A DNA stretch of 64,000 nucleotides from Patagioenas fasciata. Lineage: Eukaryota > Chordata > Aves > Columbiformes > Columbidae. Position numbers and translations under genes: made by a program. Of this stretch, positions 37,351 through 47,938 are shown piece by piece; positions within the stretch are counted from its first letter, which is position 1; the number at the start of each line of letters is the position of its first letter. Where the stretch lies: assembly GCF_037038585.1 (NCBI RefSeq), contig NC_092526.1:37151501-37215500 (forward strand). Reading direction: 5' to 3'. The notes under the pieces were generated by a model. That model did not search any database. It was not told the DNA's origin and worked only from the letters and a program-made list of their open reading frames with translations.

Positions 37351-39313
37351 TGACTAATCTAGCAGAACTCTTACATCTTAATGCTGACTTCTGTTTGGCA
37401 GACAGGGTCATTTTCAGGCCTATAGGAAAAATTTCCGCTGCTACTGGAAAGGAATAAATCACACTGGAGAACATTCCTGCCTCCCCATCGTCTCCATTGT
37501 TCTAGATTAATGGCATAGTTGGCCACTACATAAACTAAACCATCTCTTTTAATATTGCTATTTCATCTTGGTTCCAGTCACAGTGTAACACATTTCTTAA
37601 GTGCTTATAGCACATCATGCCTCTTGAGAATACTACTTGCAGGAATGGTTGACTTCCAAGAACAGCCACATGTGTGATGCAGTGTATTTCAGACTCAGTG
37701 TGCATTTGTACCTGCAGGCTCTCCTCTTGCTCCATGTGCTGAAAGCATGCTCCTGTCCCCTTACAGAAAGAGATGGAGAAAGAGAGGGAAGATGAACTTG
37801 AAACCATTGTCTCTATTGTTTCATGATTCCTTAATTACAGAATCTGTTGTTATAAGTGATTATTTCTTGGTGTTATGAAAGTATAGAGCCCTGCAATCCG
37901 CGTTACAGGTCGTAAGTAGCTGATTATGTGTCAAGTGATTTTGAAATGGAGTAGATACCTTTAAGCAATGCACAATCATAACATGGGTACTCAGCTAGAA
38001 AATATTTTCTCTTATTTATCTGGGATGCTTTAACCTCTGCTCCCCCAAGTCCACATGTTTCTATATGTTGTATTGAATAGGCAATGCATAGATTAGAGTA
38101 GGCTACATAAAAATCATGATATATAGCTAGTCTGCAATGTGATACTTCTATGTGAAAATGGCAGAAGGTCTTCAGTTCCACGCAGTAGCTTCACACTTAA
38201 GCTCTCCAGGGTGGAGGCAAATGATATCTTCTGGATGTTGTTGTATTGTATTTTCTCTCCACTGAGAAACATCTTGCGTATTGCTTCTCCATTGGGAAAC
38301 ATGTTATGGGGAGGTGAGAAGGAAGCTGCTTCTGTTTGTAGCTGCATATGAACAACCTTGATTGCAATTATCCTTATAAATCAAAAGGATTTTGCTCACT
38401 GGCTGAACAGCGTTGGTGTTAAGTACATTAAGCAATGGGATAATAGTACACCTCAGCTCCCATCAAGTTTGTCACCATCTGCAGAGAGGGGGAAAAATAG
38501 TAGGCTTTTGATTACCATGCTCAAAACCTCATAAAAAGTTATTCACAGGTATTGTAATGGGTGGCACTTTTCCTTTTTGATGGTAAACCTGAATTCTGGA
38601 GAGTTAATAAAGGTATTTTCAAGAATGATGCTGAGTCCCTCTTTCCGTTCTGTTTCCGTGGACTCTCAGGTGCCTCCTGCCCATTCCCTTATGTATTGAT
38701 CTGCAATGCCCCACCACTTCCAAACTCCCAGGAACACTCAGGAGCTGGGAGTGCCATTGTCGTGGCGTCTTTCAGGCCCACATTGCAGGGCTCACCCACC
38801 CGAATTGTTGAATGTCTTCTCCATACAGATCTTCTTTCTTTTGGGTACTTTCTGCCTTGGTCCAAATGAATCTGGATTGACTTGAACTACAGGGTTCAGC
38901 TGATTCTGTAGCAAACAAACCTACCAGTGAGTCTTCTCCTCCTCCCAAATTTTCCTGAGTAGAGAACATGTTTGGAGTACCGATGTTACACATGTACATT
39001 CCCCAGCTGGATGCTGTTTTATTTGAGTCCCTACCAGTTTTCTTCAGTTGGCTTCAGTCATGATAGGCACTACATGTGTTTTGAGTGTCTGAGTTTGGTG
39101 TTCTCTTGGCTGTGTCTTCTTCCCAGCATTGCTGCTTTGAGTTGAAAAATCATGTGCCTGGGTCCCAAGACACTGAGATTGTCTTTAAAGTCACAGACTT
39201 AAAAAAGAATTTGATTCCTTGCTTCTGAGTCACTCAAGATCTGCTTTATTGTCTTCTCAAAAATAAAAGAAAGATGTGATATCCAACAGTCACTTGGTTC
39301 CAGCAGCATTAAG

Positions 39314-39337
39314 AAAATGCCACCGTTGTGGCATTTT
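39314..39337. repeat. Short perfect hairpin (10-bp stem, 4-nt loop)
   Basis: AAAATGCCAC, loop CGTT, GTGGCATTTT. It is perfectly paired within intron 1. Neither a rho-independent terminator nor a pre-miRNA is implied by this size in a vertebrate intron. Confidence 0.6.
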
Positions 39338-42300
39338 GAGAGCTGGCAGTGCGGAGATAGGTGCGTATGTCAGAAGGAACTCGCGTATCACTGCGTTCAC
39401 CAGGCCATGTTTGCCATCCCTGCTCTGGTGAGCAAGGCTGCCCAACTCTTCATGGTGCTCGTTCTTGTGAGAGCAGGGTTCATGTCTCGTTTTCCCTCTT
39501 AGAAGAAATCATTTTAGCCTTTGTGCTCAAAGATAGATACCTTGGATTTCATCAGGACACCAAACCTTTGCCTCTCAGTCCTTCAGTGACGAGCTGAGTT
39601 GGCAGCTCCTCCATTCAAAGAGGACTGTGGCAAGGAGTCATGTGATGGGTTTGGGGCGCTTGGGAGTTTTGGGGCTGCCCCAATCCTTCAGTGCCGACGG
39701 GCACTGAAAGCACCTGACACCTCCTGCACACTGAGCCCTGGGTGGGCTGTGGCGTCGCCTCTCTGAATAAATGACATTAAGGATCCAAAAGGTAAGCAAT
39801 AATAAAATCTGCCTTCCCAGAGGTGTGTGCTGTCTTTGAGACAACCCGTGCATAGCAATAGTTTGACCCCCTTCTCTAGGTTTTTAATAGGTGTCGGAAT
39901 TCGGTGTAAGAAGCTGAGGCAGGAAGGCATGTTTTTTTCTTGTTTAAAAGGTTTAATATATCAGCTGTGGTATATTAAGCTGCTCTGATGCTCTTAATCC
40001 TTTTAAAGCAGGTGCCCATCCTCTCCCTGTTCTTACACGTGAAGGATCCTTTCCAATCCAGAGCATTACCGCTCAGTGCAACTGTGTACCCATTACATAT
40101 GTTATTGTTTGGAGAACTATTAAGGTGCATATGATATACTTTACAACATACACTAAAGAGGCCAAGTCATTTACGCACAGACTGCATATTAATGCTTGCT
40201 GAAGGTCTGGCAGGCATACTCAAGTGTCATAACAGTTTCGAACATGGTGCTTACAGACCATGTCTCACATGTCCTAATCCTCTTGGTTATTTCCCAGCAT
40301 TGTGGACCTGAGTGCAAAGCTGGGGTTTAAATCATACGTGGGGGTCAATAGCTCCTGCTCTGCAAGGGGTAGAGAAGTGGGCAGTGACACAGGTGAGCTT
40401 GGGAGACAGTGGGATTGATGGGGAGGGATGCAAAGGAGAGGAATGCTGGCTTGTGAGAGGCTCTTCCGAGACATTCCAAATCCTACCCTTAAACTGAAAG
40501 CCTCCCAAGGTCAGTTTTAAAGGGATAGTGGCACAGGGTTGACGTTTGACCATGGCGGACCTTTGTAAACCAACATGTTTGGTCAGAAACTGCAATCAAT
40601 TAAAGAATTTCCATCTGTATAATTAAAAAAGCCCTGGAAGCAGGCTTTTTGTTTTTTGGATGGGATTGTCTTGCCCACCTGCTGCCTTTGCGGCTCTCGT
40701 GCTGCAGCATCCTTCCCATGCAACCAGAGTGATGGGAAATCAAAGTGAAAATGACTGTTTGTTTGGATTATGCGGTGAGGAAGAATGCATGCAGCATAAC
40801 AAGTAAATTAGATTTTAAAAATGCTTTCACTACTAATAGGCTACTATGCTGTTAGGCATTTGGTTTTAATCTTGACTCTCAAGTGGGCAAAGTTCATTTT
40901 CAAGCATAGGGAAAGTTCTTGGGTTTGTAAACATTTGCAATATCTGCTGACTTGTTTTCACTCCAGCCCAGGAGGGGAATCAGCATTGGGCTGAATTGCT
41001 TTGTGCTGGTAGGGATGAAGTGGGAGATTGCCTTTGATCGCCTGCCTTTTTTCTCTGCTGGGGCTGGATGGAAAACAAAGGTTCCAGTGAGCGAAGACCA
41101 CAATGAAAACATGTTCAGTGGGTGGAAGAGTAGAAGGGGTGAGAGGTGCTCCTGTCTGATTGCTTTTTACACCCAGAATGAATATTGGCCACTTCACAGC
41201 ACTTGGGTGTGATGTTAGAGACACAGATTTCAGGCGCTGCTTTGCTTGGTTCAGGTCTGCCATTCCAGATTATACCTTGGATGTGTGAAATTTCAGTGGA
41301 TGACGTTGTAGCTCCAAAACCAATATATTCCAATAAAAAAATTTAGCTTGACCAATTTTTTTGTCTTGTTTTTGAGAACATTTGATAGAAACGTTCCAGC
41401 CAGCTCTACTTTCTAGAAGTTTTTCAGGGTGCCTGGTCTTGTTTTTGATGAGAGACTTGGTTTGGCTAACATCTTTGGCTTTGTTATCAATTTAGCCTTT
41501 TGTTTCAGGGCTTGTGCCCCTAAAACTCGATTCATTTTTCCCAGCTATTAGCAATTTCGCCAGTAAAAGGTATCCACACTCTGTATCCTGTGGCTCTCTT
41601 GCGTGTTTCAAGAACTGCAGCCACAACCCTACACCATGCTGTAAGCAATGTCTGGATCACCCTGCTCTCTGACCTGGGTTTCAAGGGTGCTGGCCCTGCA
41701 GGGCTTGCTGCCTGCTTTGAGCTGGTGAAAAGTAGTAAATAATCGTGGTTTGGGGTTTGGTGTTTTCTTTTCTTTCTTTTGGCCTCCCTTGTCATCCTAG
41801 AAAATTTATGCTGCTCTGAAGAAAATATTCCGCTCATCTGCAAGCTACTACCACTGCCATGTGAGTAATAAAGTATGGAAAGGAGGAAGGGAGAAGAAAG
41901 ATGGGAGCCGGTGTTTCATATGGAAAGCATCAGCCTAGAAGTGGCTTTGTTTCTGACACGTGGACAGTGGAGAGGCTGTTTGCTGCTGAATGGAAAATCT
42001 GTGCTGGTGAATAAAAACCTCCCTCATTAGTGACTGGATCAGCTAGGGAGGGACTTCGCTGTCTCTTGCTTTTATTTTGAAATTTGTCTGCATTTTAAAA
42101 TATTAAGGGAGAAGGAGCTGATTGGATTTGAGAATACAGCCGATTTGGGCAAAATAGCTCTTTTCTGTCTCCATCCGATACTGCTGTCCCACCTCACTCT
42201 GGTGTTCAGAAGCTGTGCCAGCAGCTCAGAGTGGTTGTGAACATCTGAAAGTTGCTGTACATCAGGTTCTTAGTAAGGTGCATGTTCCTTCTGTTTGTTT

Positions 42301-43569
42301 TTGGTTTCTGGGGTAGTGTGAAGTCATGTTTGTAGGCTTTCCTGCCCAATCGAAGAAACCGAGAGCTTGATTTTGGTGCTGAGAAAGGTGGTTCTGATGT
42401 AACCAGAAGCCTTTGAGAAAGCTGTAAGAATCATGGCCGTTGCAGCTAGTTAATGAGTGGAAGGGGTGTTTCTGTCTGATCGACCAGAAGAAGGAAGCAC
42501 TTACAGTTTTGGAGGTCTCCCGTACGTTGGAAGAAGAGGCAGACTACTCTAAGTGCTGACGTGACCCAGTGAAAGAGCTTATAAGGGGTTTCTCTTGCAG
42601 GTTTGAGAATTTCAGGGTAAGTGAGGTAGTTTCCTGCTGTCTACCAGAGGAAAGCAGTATAGAATTCTCTTATCAGCACGTCCCTTAGGTCTCCTGTGTT
42701 TCTTAAGGTGAAAAGAAAGGTTGTTGTACATAACATTTGAAAATGGAAGGGCCTGGTTTAATCTGTGAGGTTTTTTCTGGAGGGAATGAGTCTGTTGGTG
42801 TTCGATTGTACAGTTAAGGTCAGGAGGAGCTTTGCTGGTTCTTCCATTGATTATGGAATGAAACCTTCCAGACGCAGGCTGAAATCTCTGTGTCCAGTGC
42901 TTCCCTGGATGAAGATGTTTGCTTCAATCGATCCCTCAGGAGCTGGGATGCTTCTGAGTTAGCTGCAAAGCTCATGTTTTGTGCAGAGTTACTTTCTGGT
43001 GTGAAGGATGTGGTAAACAGGTGGCTTCCCAGGATAGTTTCCCTGTGCTGAGAAGAATACCAGTAGGTACACAGAACCCTACAAAGGCTGCAATGGGATT
43101 TATTTTTCCAACATTATAGACATTCATGTCACATTTCTTTGAGGAACAGCAAAGGAAGCAAAGCCCAGGTGGGTTCTTACTCCCAAATACCTCCAGTGCA
43201 TGTGACTTTTAGAAAATGCTGAATACTCATCTCCCAAGTCCTGAGCCCCTGGTGAGCTGGACATGGAGTGGATGCCCTGGGTTGAAGACTCCTCCTCACT
43301 GGGCCTGTCTCACATGGATTATCATAGCATACTGAGACCTGTATCAGCTGCAAGGCCTTGTAATTCAGTCAGAGTTTTGTTTGAGCAAGGTGCATCTCTG
43401 CTCAGATGTTGTTGCACTGTGGTATAAGATGGAAATTTCTGTCTCCTTTCCAGTTCTTTATGTTTAAGTGGAAAAGGTCAAGGAAACCTTTGACATTCAG
43501 TTCTGGATGCTTTTTCTCTTTGTAAATGGGTAGGATAGTACCCACGTCACGCTGGGGATTTCAGATCAG

Positions 43570-43652
43570 TGAGTCAGATCCTGAGCTGATACAAACTGAT
43601 GCAGATCTGCCAAAGTCGCAGCGGTGATACATGGATTTACACTGGCCCGGTG
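43570..43652. repeat. Probable diverged relative of the palindromic repeat
   Basis: Contains CAGATCCTGAGCTGATACAAA and, about 45 bp on, GGATTTACACTGGCCCGG: the same order of end motifs as the copies at 46,957 and 52,989, more diverged. Confidence 0.4.
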
Positions 43653-44702
43653 TCCACATAGTCACTTGACACCTTGCAGTAGAATGGTCTATACAAATCC
43701 CAAGTCTTGTCAGGATGTGGAATAAATATCAGGATGTGGGCAGAAAACAACACACCCATTTTAATGATTTGATTAAAACAATATTGCAGCTCTATGGCTC
43801 TCATAAATGTATTTCCACTGGTGTGGAGGGGAGGAGATATTCTCAAGTGCCATAATGACAGAGTACATTTTTTAAAATGTTGCACAATAGGCCACTAAGT
43901 TGTGCTCTAGCTATATTGGCTTATTTCTGTTTTATAGTGAGCATGGCCTTAGGCATCCTATAAATACCATTTCTCCCCCCACCTTCAGCTAATAAATAAT
44001 GGAAACTGTACCGGAAAGACATTTTCTTTCCATGAAAGAGTGGGAGGTCCTGAGCTGCCCTCTATAAAACAAAGGATGTAGCATGATTTGTTTTCTTTGG
44101 TTTTTCAAGTGAAGAAAACGTGGGGGCGGGAGGGAAAGAGAAGATGTTTCTAAGCGCTAAATGTGCTTTCCCCAACATTGCAAGGTATGATGATGTCTGG
44201 TGTGGGCATTGCTTCCCCCAGGACAGTCATACCCAGCTGTGAAATGGAGACAGATGAGAGACATTTCTGAACAGTCTCAGTGCATAGGAGGAAGGAAGGA
44301 TCCCATTCTGATTTACCCTTGGGCTTTCATATCCAGCAGTGGAAACCAACCTGAAAGTGGGTGTAAATGAGCATCTAAAGGAGCCCTTTGTGTAATTCAG
44401 TGGGCTGTATCATCTGGGGGACAGATTAAATTATCAGGATGGCCCTTTTTGACCTTAAAATCCACTTCTGTAAGTCTTCGAGATCTTTTTGCTCTGTTTT
44501 AATGATGTCAAAACGCCATCGTTTAAATGTGAGTCACGAAGGGTCCCTGCGTGTGCAAATACGGGCGACCAGACACGTTTCGCTTTGAGAATCCATCACA
44601 CGTGTGTTGTGTCAGGTTGGAAACGTGTCTCAGAGGAGAGACCAGATTTGTGGGGGTGGGAGCTTCCTCCTGTGCTGACTAGAATCGAAAGTGAACCCAT
44701 GT

Positions 44703-44746
44703 TGTGTCACGTCATGTCGTGTCACGTCGTGTCACGTCATGTCACA
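44703..44746. repeat. Pentamer tandem repeat (GTCAC/GTCAT/GTCGT)
   Basis: About 44 bp built of consecutive 5-mers GTCAC, GTCAT and GTCGT. It creates repeated TCACGTCA and CACGTC cores, which resemble CRE/ATF half-sites. It lies in KLF7 intron 1. Confidence 0.8.
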
Positions 44747-45767
44747 GAGAGAGTGTGGAGCCACATTCTGACTGCAATTTGGACTCTAAGGTTAGAGAAG
44801 GGTCAGGGAAGACCTTGTGTTCAGCAAGTGGGTCTTTCTGGCTAATTTTGAAGGCAAATGAGATTCTAGAGCATGGTTAACATTAAGAAAATGTGGTTTT
44901 GGTTACTGCCTTCATAGAGCAACGATAAACCATGCATATCAGCAGATCTGGTCCAGAAACAAATAAGATCGGAAATTAGCACTGTTAGATCATGAAATTC
45001 TTCTGTCTGGGTCCCTTTTCTTACTGTACGCCTCGGTTGCACTTTCTAGTCTCATTCAAAATCCACATAGCTTCCTTGGAAGCACGTACTGAAACCTAAT
45101 TTAAGGGAGGAATATCTAACAAGCTGTTCTCTCTCCTACCTGAGTCTAATTCCTCCCTCTCTCACGTTCTCTCTCTTTGCCATGAGCAAGTCCGCTGCTT
45201 TGTCTGGGTTCACCCTCTTCATAGCTGCACACCCTGTGACACTTTTCCCCATCTTTATCTATATTAACTCTTTCAGGGATTTTTATCTAAATGTAAAATG
45301 AAACCCCTGCTCATTGACTGGAGATTACAACACTGACTGTGGAACAGTCGTGATAAATAGTAATAAATGTACATGTCCCTTTCAATTTTTTCGTACTTTC
45401 CATCTCTGTGTAAGAGTGTGTCCTCAAAGTTATATTGCTCTTCTCTGTATTTTATCTGTTCTATGCCTCTTTTCAGCCATACTGGATCTCTGCTTTGTAC
45501 TGAGTGTGTGTGTTGTGTTGCTGTTTTTTCCATAAATGCATTAATTTGTCTTTTTCCAAATTAGTCTCAAGGATTTATTTCCTACCCCTTTGTGGGTTTC
45601 TTTATATACTGCCTCTCTCTGCTGGCATCACAAAAAATTTTAGCATTTCCTCCTTAAACCCTTTTCCCTGCTTTTCTTCACAATGAAAGCTTTTAATCAG
45701 TTTCCTTCATTTTCTGCTTAGTTTTTATTAAGCACCTTTTTATAGTAAGGACTTGGATCCATCAAAG

Positions 45768-45813
45768 TAAACAAACAAAAAAAATTGATGCCAAATTTGT
45801 ATTTGTTTGTTTA
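45768..45813. repeat. 12-bp inverted repeat of forkhead-like motifs
   Basis: TAAACAAACAAA at 45,768-45,779 and its exact complement TTTGTTTGTTTA at 45,802-45,813 are separated by 22 nt. With the G at 45,767 the left arm gives GTAAACA, the forkhead consensus. Low-complexity composition makes chance occurrence plausible. Confidence 0.5.
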
Positions 45814-46744
45814 ATGAAACAGATCAGACTTTAAAGAGAATGAAGTCAAATTGGTACTGATTACTTGACTTGAAAGGGGAAACAGTATCTATATGCTGGT
45901 TAGTTAGTTGAAGACCACTGGTTTTGTAGTTTTTGGTGTGAGGTGGGTGATAAGCCTGGATAATGGTTAAAGGGTAAAGGTTTTTGCTTGGTTCTGCCTC
46001 TGTGAAAACCCTTCCCAGGAACTGTCATGTTTCTCCTCTTTGTTCAGCAAGCTCTCAAGCGGTGGGTGTCCGTGAGGGGTGCTTGTGTCGAACAAGAAGA
46101 CGGGATAGAAACAGCTCCTAAACCATGTGCTGTTGCTGATGATCCTGCAGAGCAGCAGGTGCAAAGCCAAATGTTTTAATGGAAATTAAGGACTAGAAAT
46201 AAAGGACCTGCTATGACGAGGCACTACATGGCACCATCCTTATGACTTGATAGCATGAGTGCATTGGTCCACGTCCTGGGCATATCTTCTATTTAATGAC
46301 TTCCTGGAAGAGTTGAAAACAGAGGGGTATGCAGAAAATCTGCCATCCATCCAGATGTCAATCTGTATGGAAGTCAAAGTTCAGAGATAAAATATGGATG
46401 ATAAAATTGTGGGAAAGCAGTACTCTTTGTGCCCACCTGTATTTCAGTAACAGGGACTGTGCGGGTGAATTTGTGTAGTCTGGAGCAGCAAAACCTTCAG
46501 CATTACCCTGATAAGTCTGAGCACTTGACACCTACAGTCTTGAAAGCAAAATGTCCAAGTTGCCTTTTCGAGCCTCAAATTTTCCAAGAGCAATGGCAGA
46601 GCTGTTTCAGCAGACAAAAATGCATACCCTTTCATCCAAGGCCCGCAGGTTTAGAGCATTCAGATGTCTGTTTGATTAGATGGATGGGCTCTGAACAGAT
46701 AGGATGCTTCACAGCCACTGCCCTTACCGAGCAGGGAAGCTGGA

Positions 46745-46800
46745 GTGTGCCCATTTTATGGGCTGGGAAATTGGGACACCCAAGCACTAAGTTGTTGGAG
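46745..46800 (+). repeat. Possible MIR-type fragment
   Basis: CCCATTTTATGGGCTGGGAAATTGGGACACCCAAG resembles the MIR core (CCCATTTTACAGATGGGGAAACTGAGGC). It is short and diverged. Confidence 0.35.
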
Positions 46801-46956
46801 GGAGGAAGTCGAGAACAGAGTTTGCAAAGGATACCAGCTCCTTGATCTCCATTTTAATTAAATTCTTTCTGCAGTTGTCTTCCCTGGCAGTTTAACTGGT
46901 GGAATGTGGTCTAGCGGAGGAATTTTTGGCTGCAAACTTGACAGGAATATTTTTCT

Positions 46957-47048
46957 GGGCCAGATCCTTGCTTAGTGTAAATTAAGATGACTCCACTAGC
47001 TACAATTATGGTGCTAACAATTTACTCCTCCCTCTGAGAATCTGGCCC
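46957..47048. repeat. Ancient short palindromic repeat remnant
   Basis: Begins GGGCCAGATCC and ends GAATCTGGCCC, so the ends are imperfect inverted repeats around a diverged 92-bp body with TGTAAAT and ACAATTTAC near the arms. It resembles the abundant old sauropsid elements of the form CCAGATCCTCAGCTGGTGTAAA...TTTACACCAGCTGAGGATCTGG (from memory, family name not recalled). Confidence 0.55.
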
Positions 47049-47322
47049 TGGTTTGCAGACAGTGGGCAGTGTCGTATAATTTGTTCTTTTTAATTTTAGT
47101 CTGTCTAGACAGTTTTGCAGCACCCTTTTCTGGGAGGAGTTTGTGCCAGCAACTCTGGAGCAGCACCACACTTCTCTGGTGAGAAACACTTAGACACAGT
47201 GTGGAGGTGGCCTGGCATGCTCAAACTCAGCCTTTTACCTCCTTGTGCAGGGTTTGGCTTTAATAGTGTTGATGGTTTTTTGGTGGAGGGGTGGTGGTTT
47301 CTTCGCTGTGGCGGGGGAACAA

Positions 47323-47938
47323 GTGTGACCAGGAAGGCCAGTGGCATCCTGGGGTGGATTAGAAGTGGGGTGGTTAGTAGGTCAAGAGAGGTTCTCCTTC
47401 CCCTCTACTCTGCCCTGGTGAGACCGCATCTGGAATATTGTGTCCAGTTCTGGGCCCCTCAGTTCCGGAAGGACAGGGAACTGCTGGAGAGAGTCCAGCG
47501 CAGGGCAACAAAGATGCTGAAGGGAGTGGAGCATCTCCCGTGTGAGGAAAGGCTGAGGGAGCTGGGGCTCTTTAGCCTGGAGAAGAGGAGACTGAGGGGT
47601 GACCTCATTAATGTTTATAAATATATGGAGGGTCAGTGTCAGGAGGATGGAGCCAGGCTCTTCTCGGTGACAACCAACAGTAGGACAAGGGGTAATGGGT
47701 TCAAACTGGAACACAAGAGGTTCCACTTAAACATGAGAAGAAGCTTCTTCTCAGTGAGGGTGCCAGAGCCTGGCCCAGGCTGCCCAGGGAGGTTGTGGAG
47801 TCTCCTTCTCTGCAGACATTCAAACCCGCCTGGACACCTTCCTGTGTAACCTCATCTGGGTGTTCCTGCTCCGGTGGGGGAATTGGACTGGATGAGCTTT
47901 TGAGGTCCCTTCCAACCCCTGACATTCTGTGTTTCTGT
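47323..47938 (+). mobile_element. CR1 LINE fragment in KLF7 intron 1
   Basis: Sense-oriented CR1 of about 615 bp inside intron 1. Its ORF2 C-terminal portion is open from [10 protein letters not shown] through [27 protein letters not shown] and [13 protein letters not shown] to the shared frameshift, where it ends at a TAA (47,847). It is the best-preserved reading frame among the copies here, suggesting relatively recent insertion. It is 5'-truncated, so no complete reverse transcriptase is encoded. It is the only clear CR1 copy in 28.5 kb of intron. Confidence 0.94.

Larger units (their letters stand above)
32756..47322 (+). other. KLF7: KLF7 intron 1, 5' half (no coding exon seen)
   Basis: Begins with the gtgaat donor. 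Open frames here are short or unrecognisable on both strands. What can be seen: a (TTG)n tract at 33,087-33,104, AT-rich homeodomain-motif-rich DNA at about 34,190-34,440, a MIR-like remnant at 37,195-37,350, a 10-bp-stem hairpin at 39,314-39,337, a pentamer tandem repeat at 44,703-44,746, a forkhead-site inverted repeat at 45,768-45,813, and ancient repeat remnants near 43.6, 46.75 and 47.0 kb. Long stretches between these are unique-looking sequence in which I see nothing specific. Confidence 0.85.

Noticed and set aside
47115..47849. 244-codon open frame in intron 1 as a host gene
   Set aside because: Its 3' two thirds are the CR1 ORF2 C-terminus ([27 protein letters not shown]); the first part is unrelated intronic sequence open by chance.
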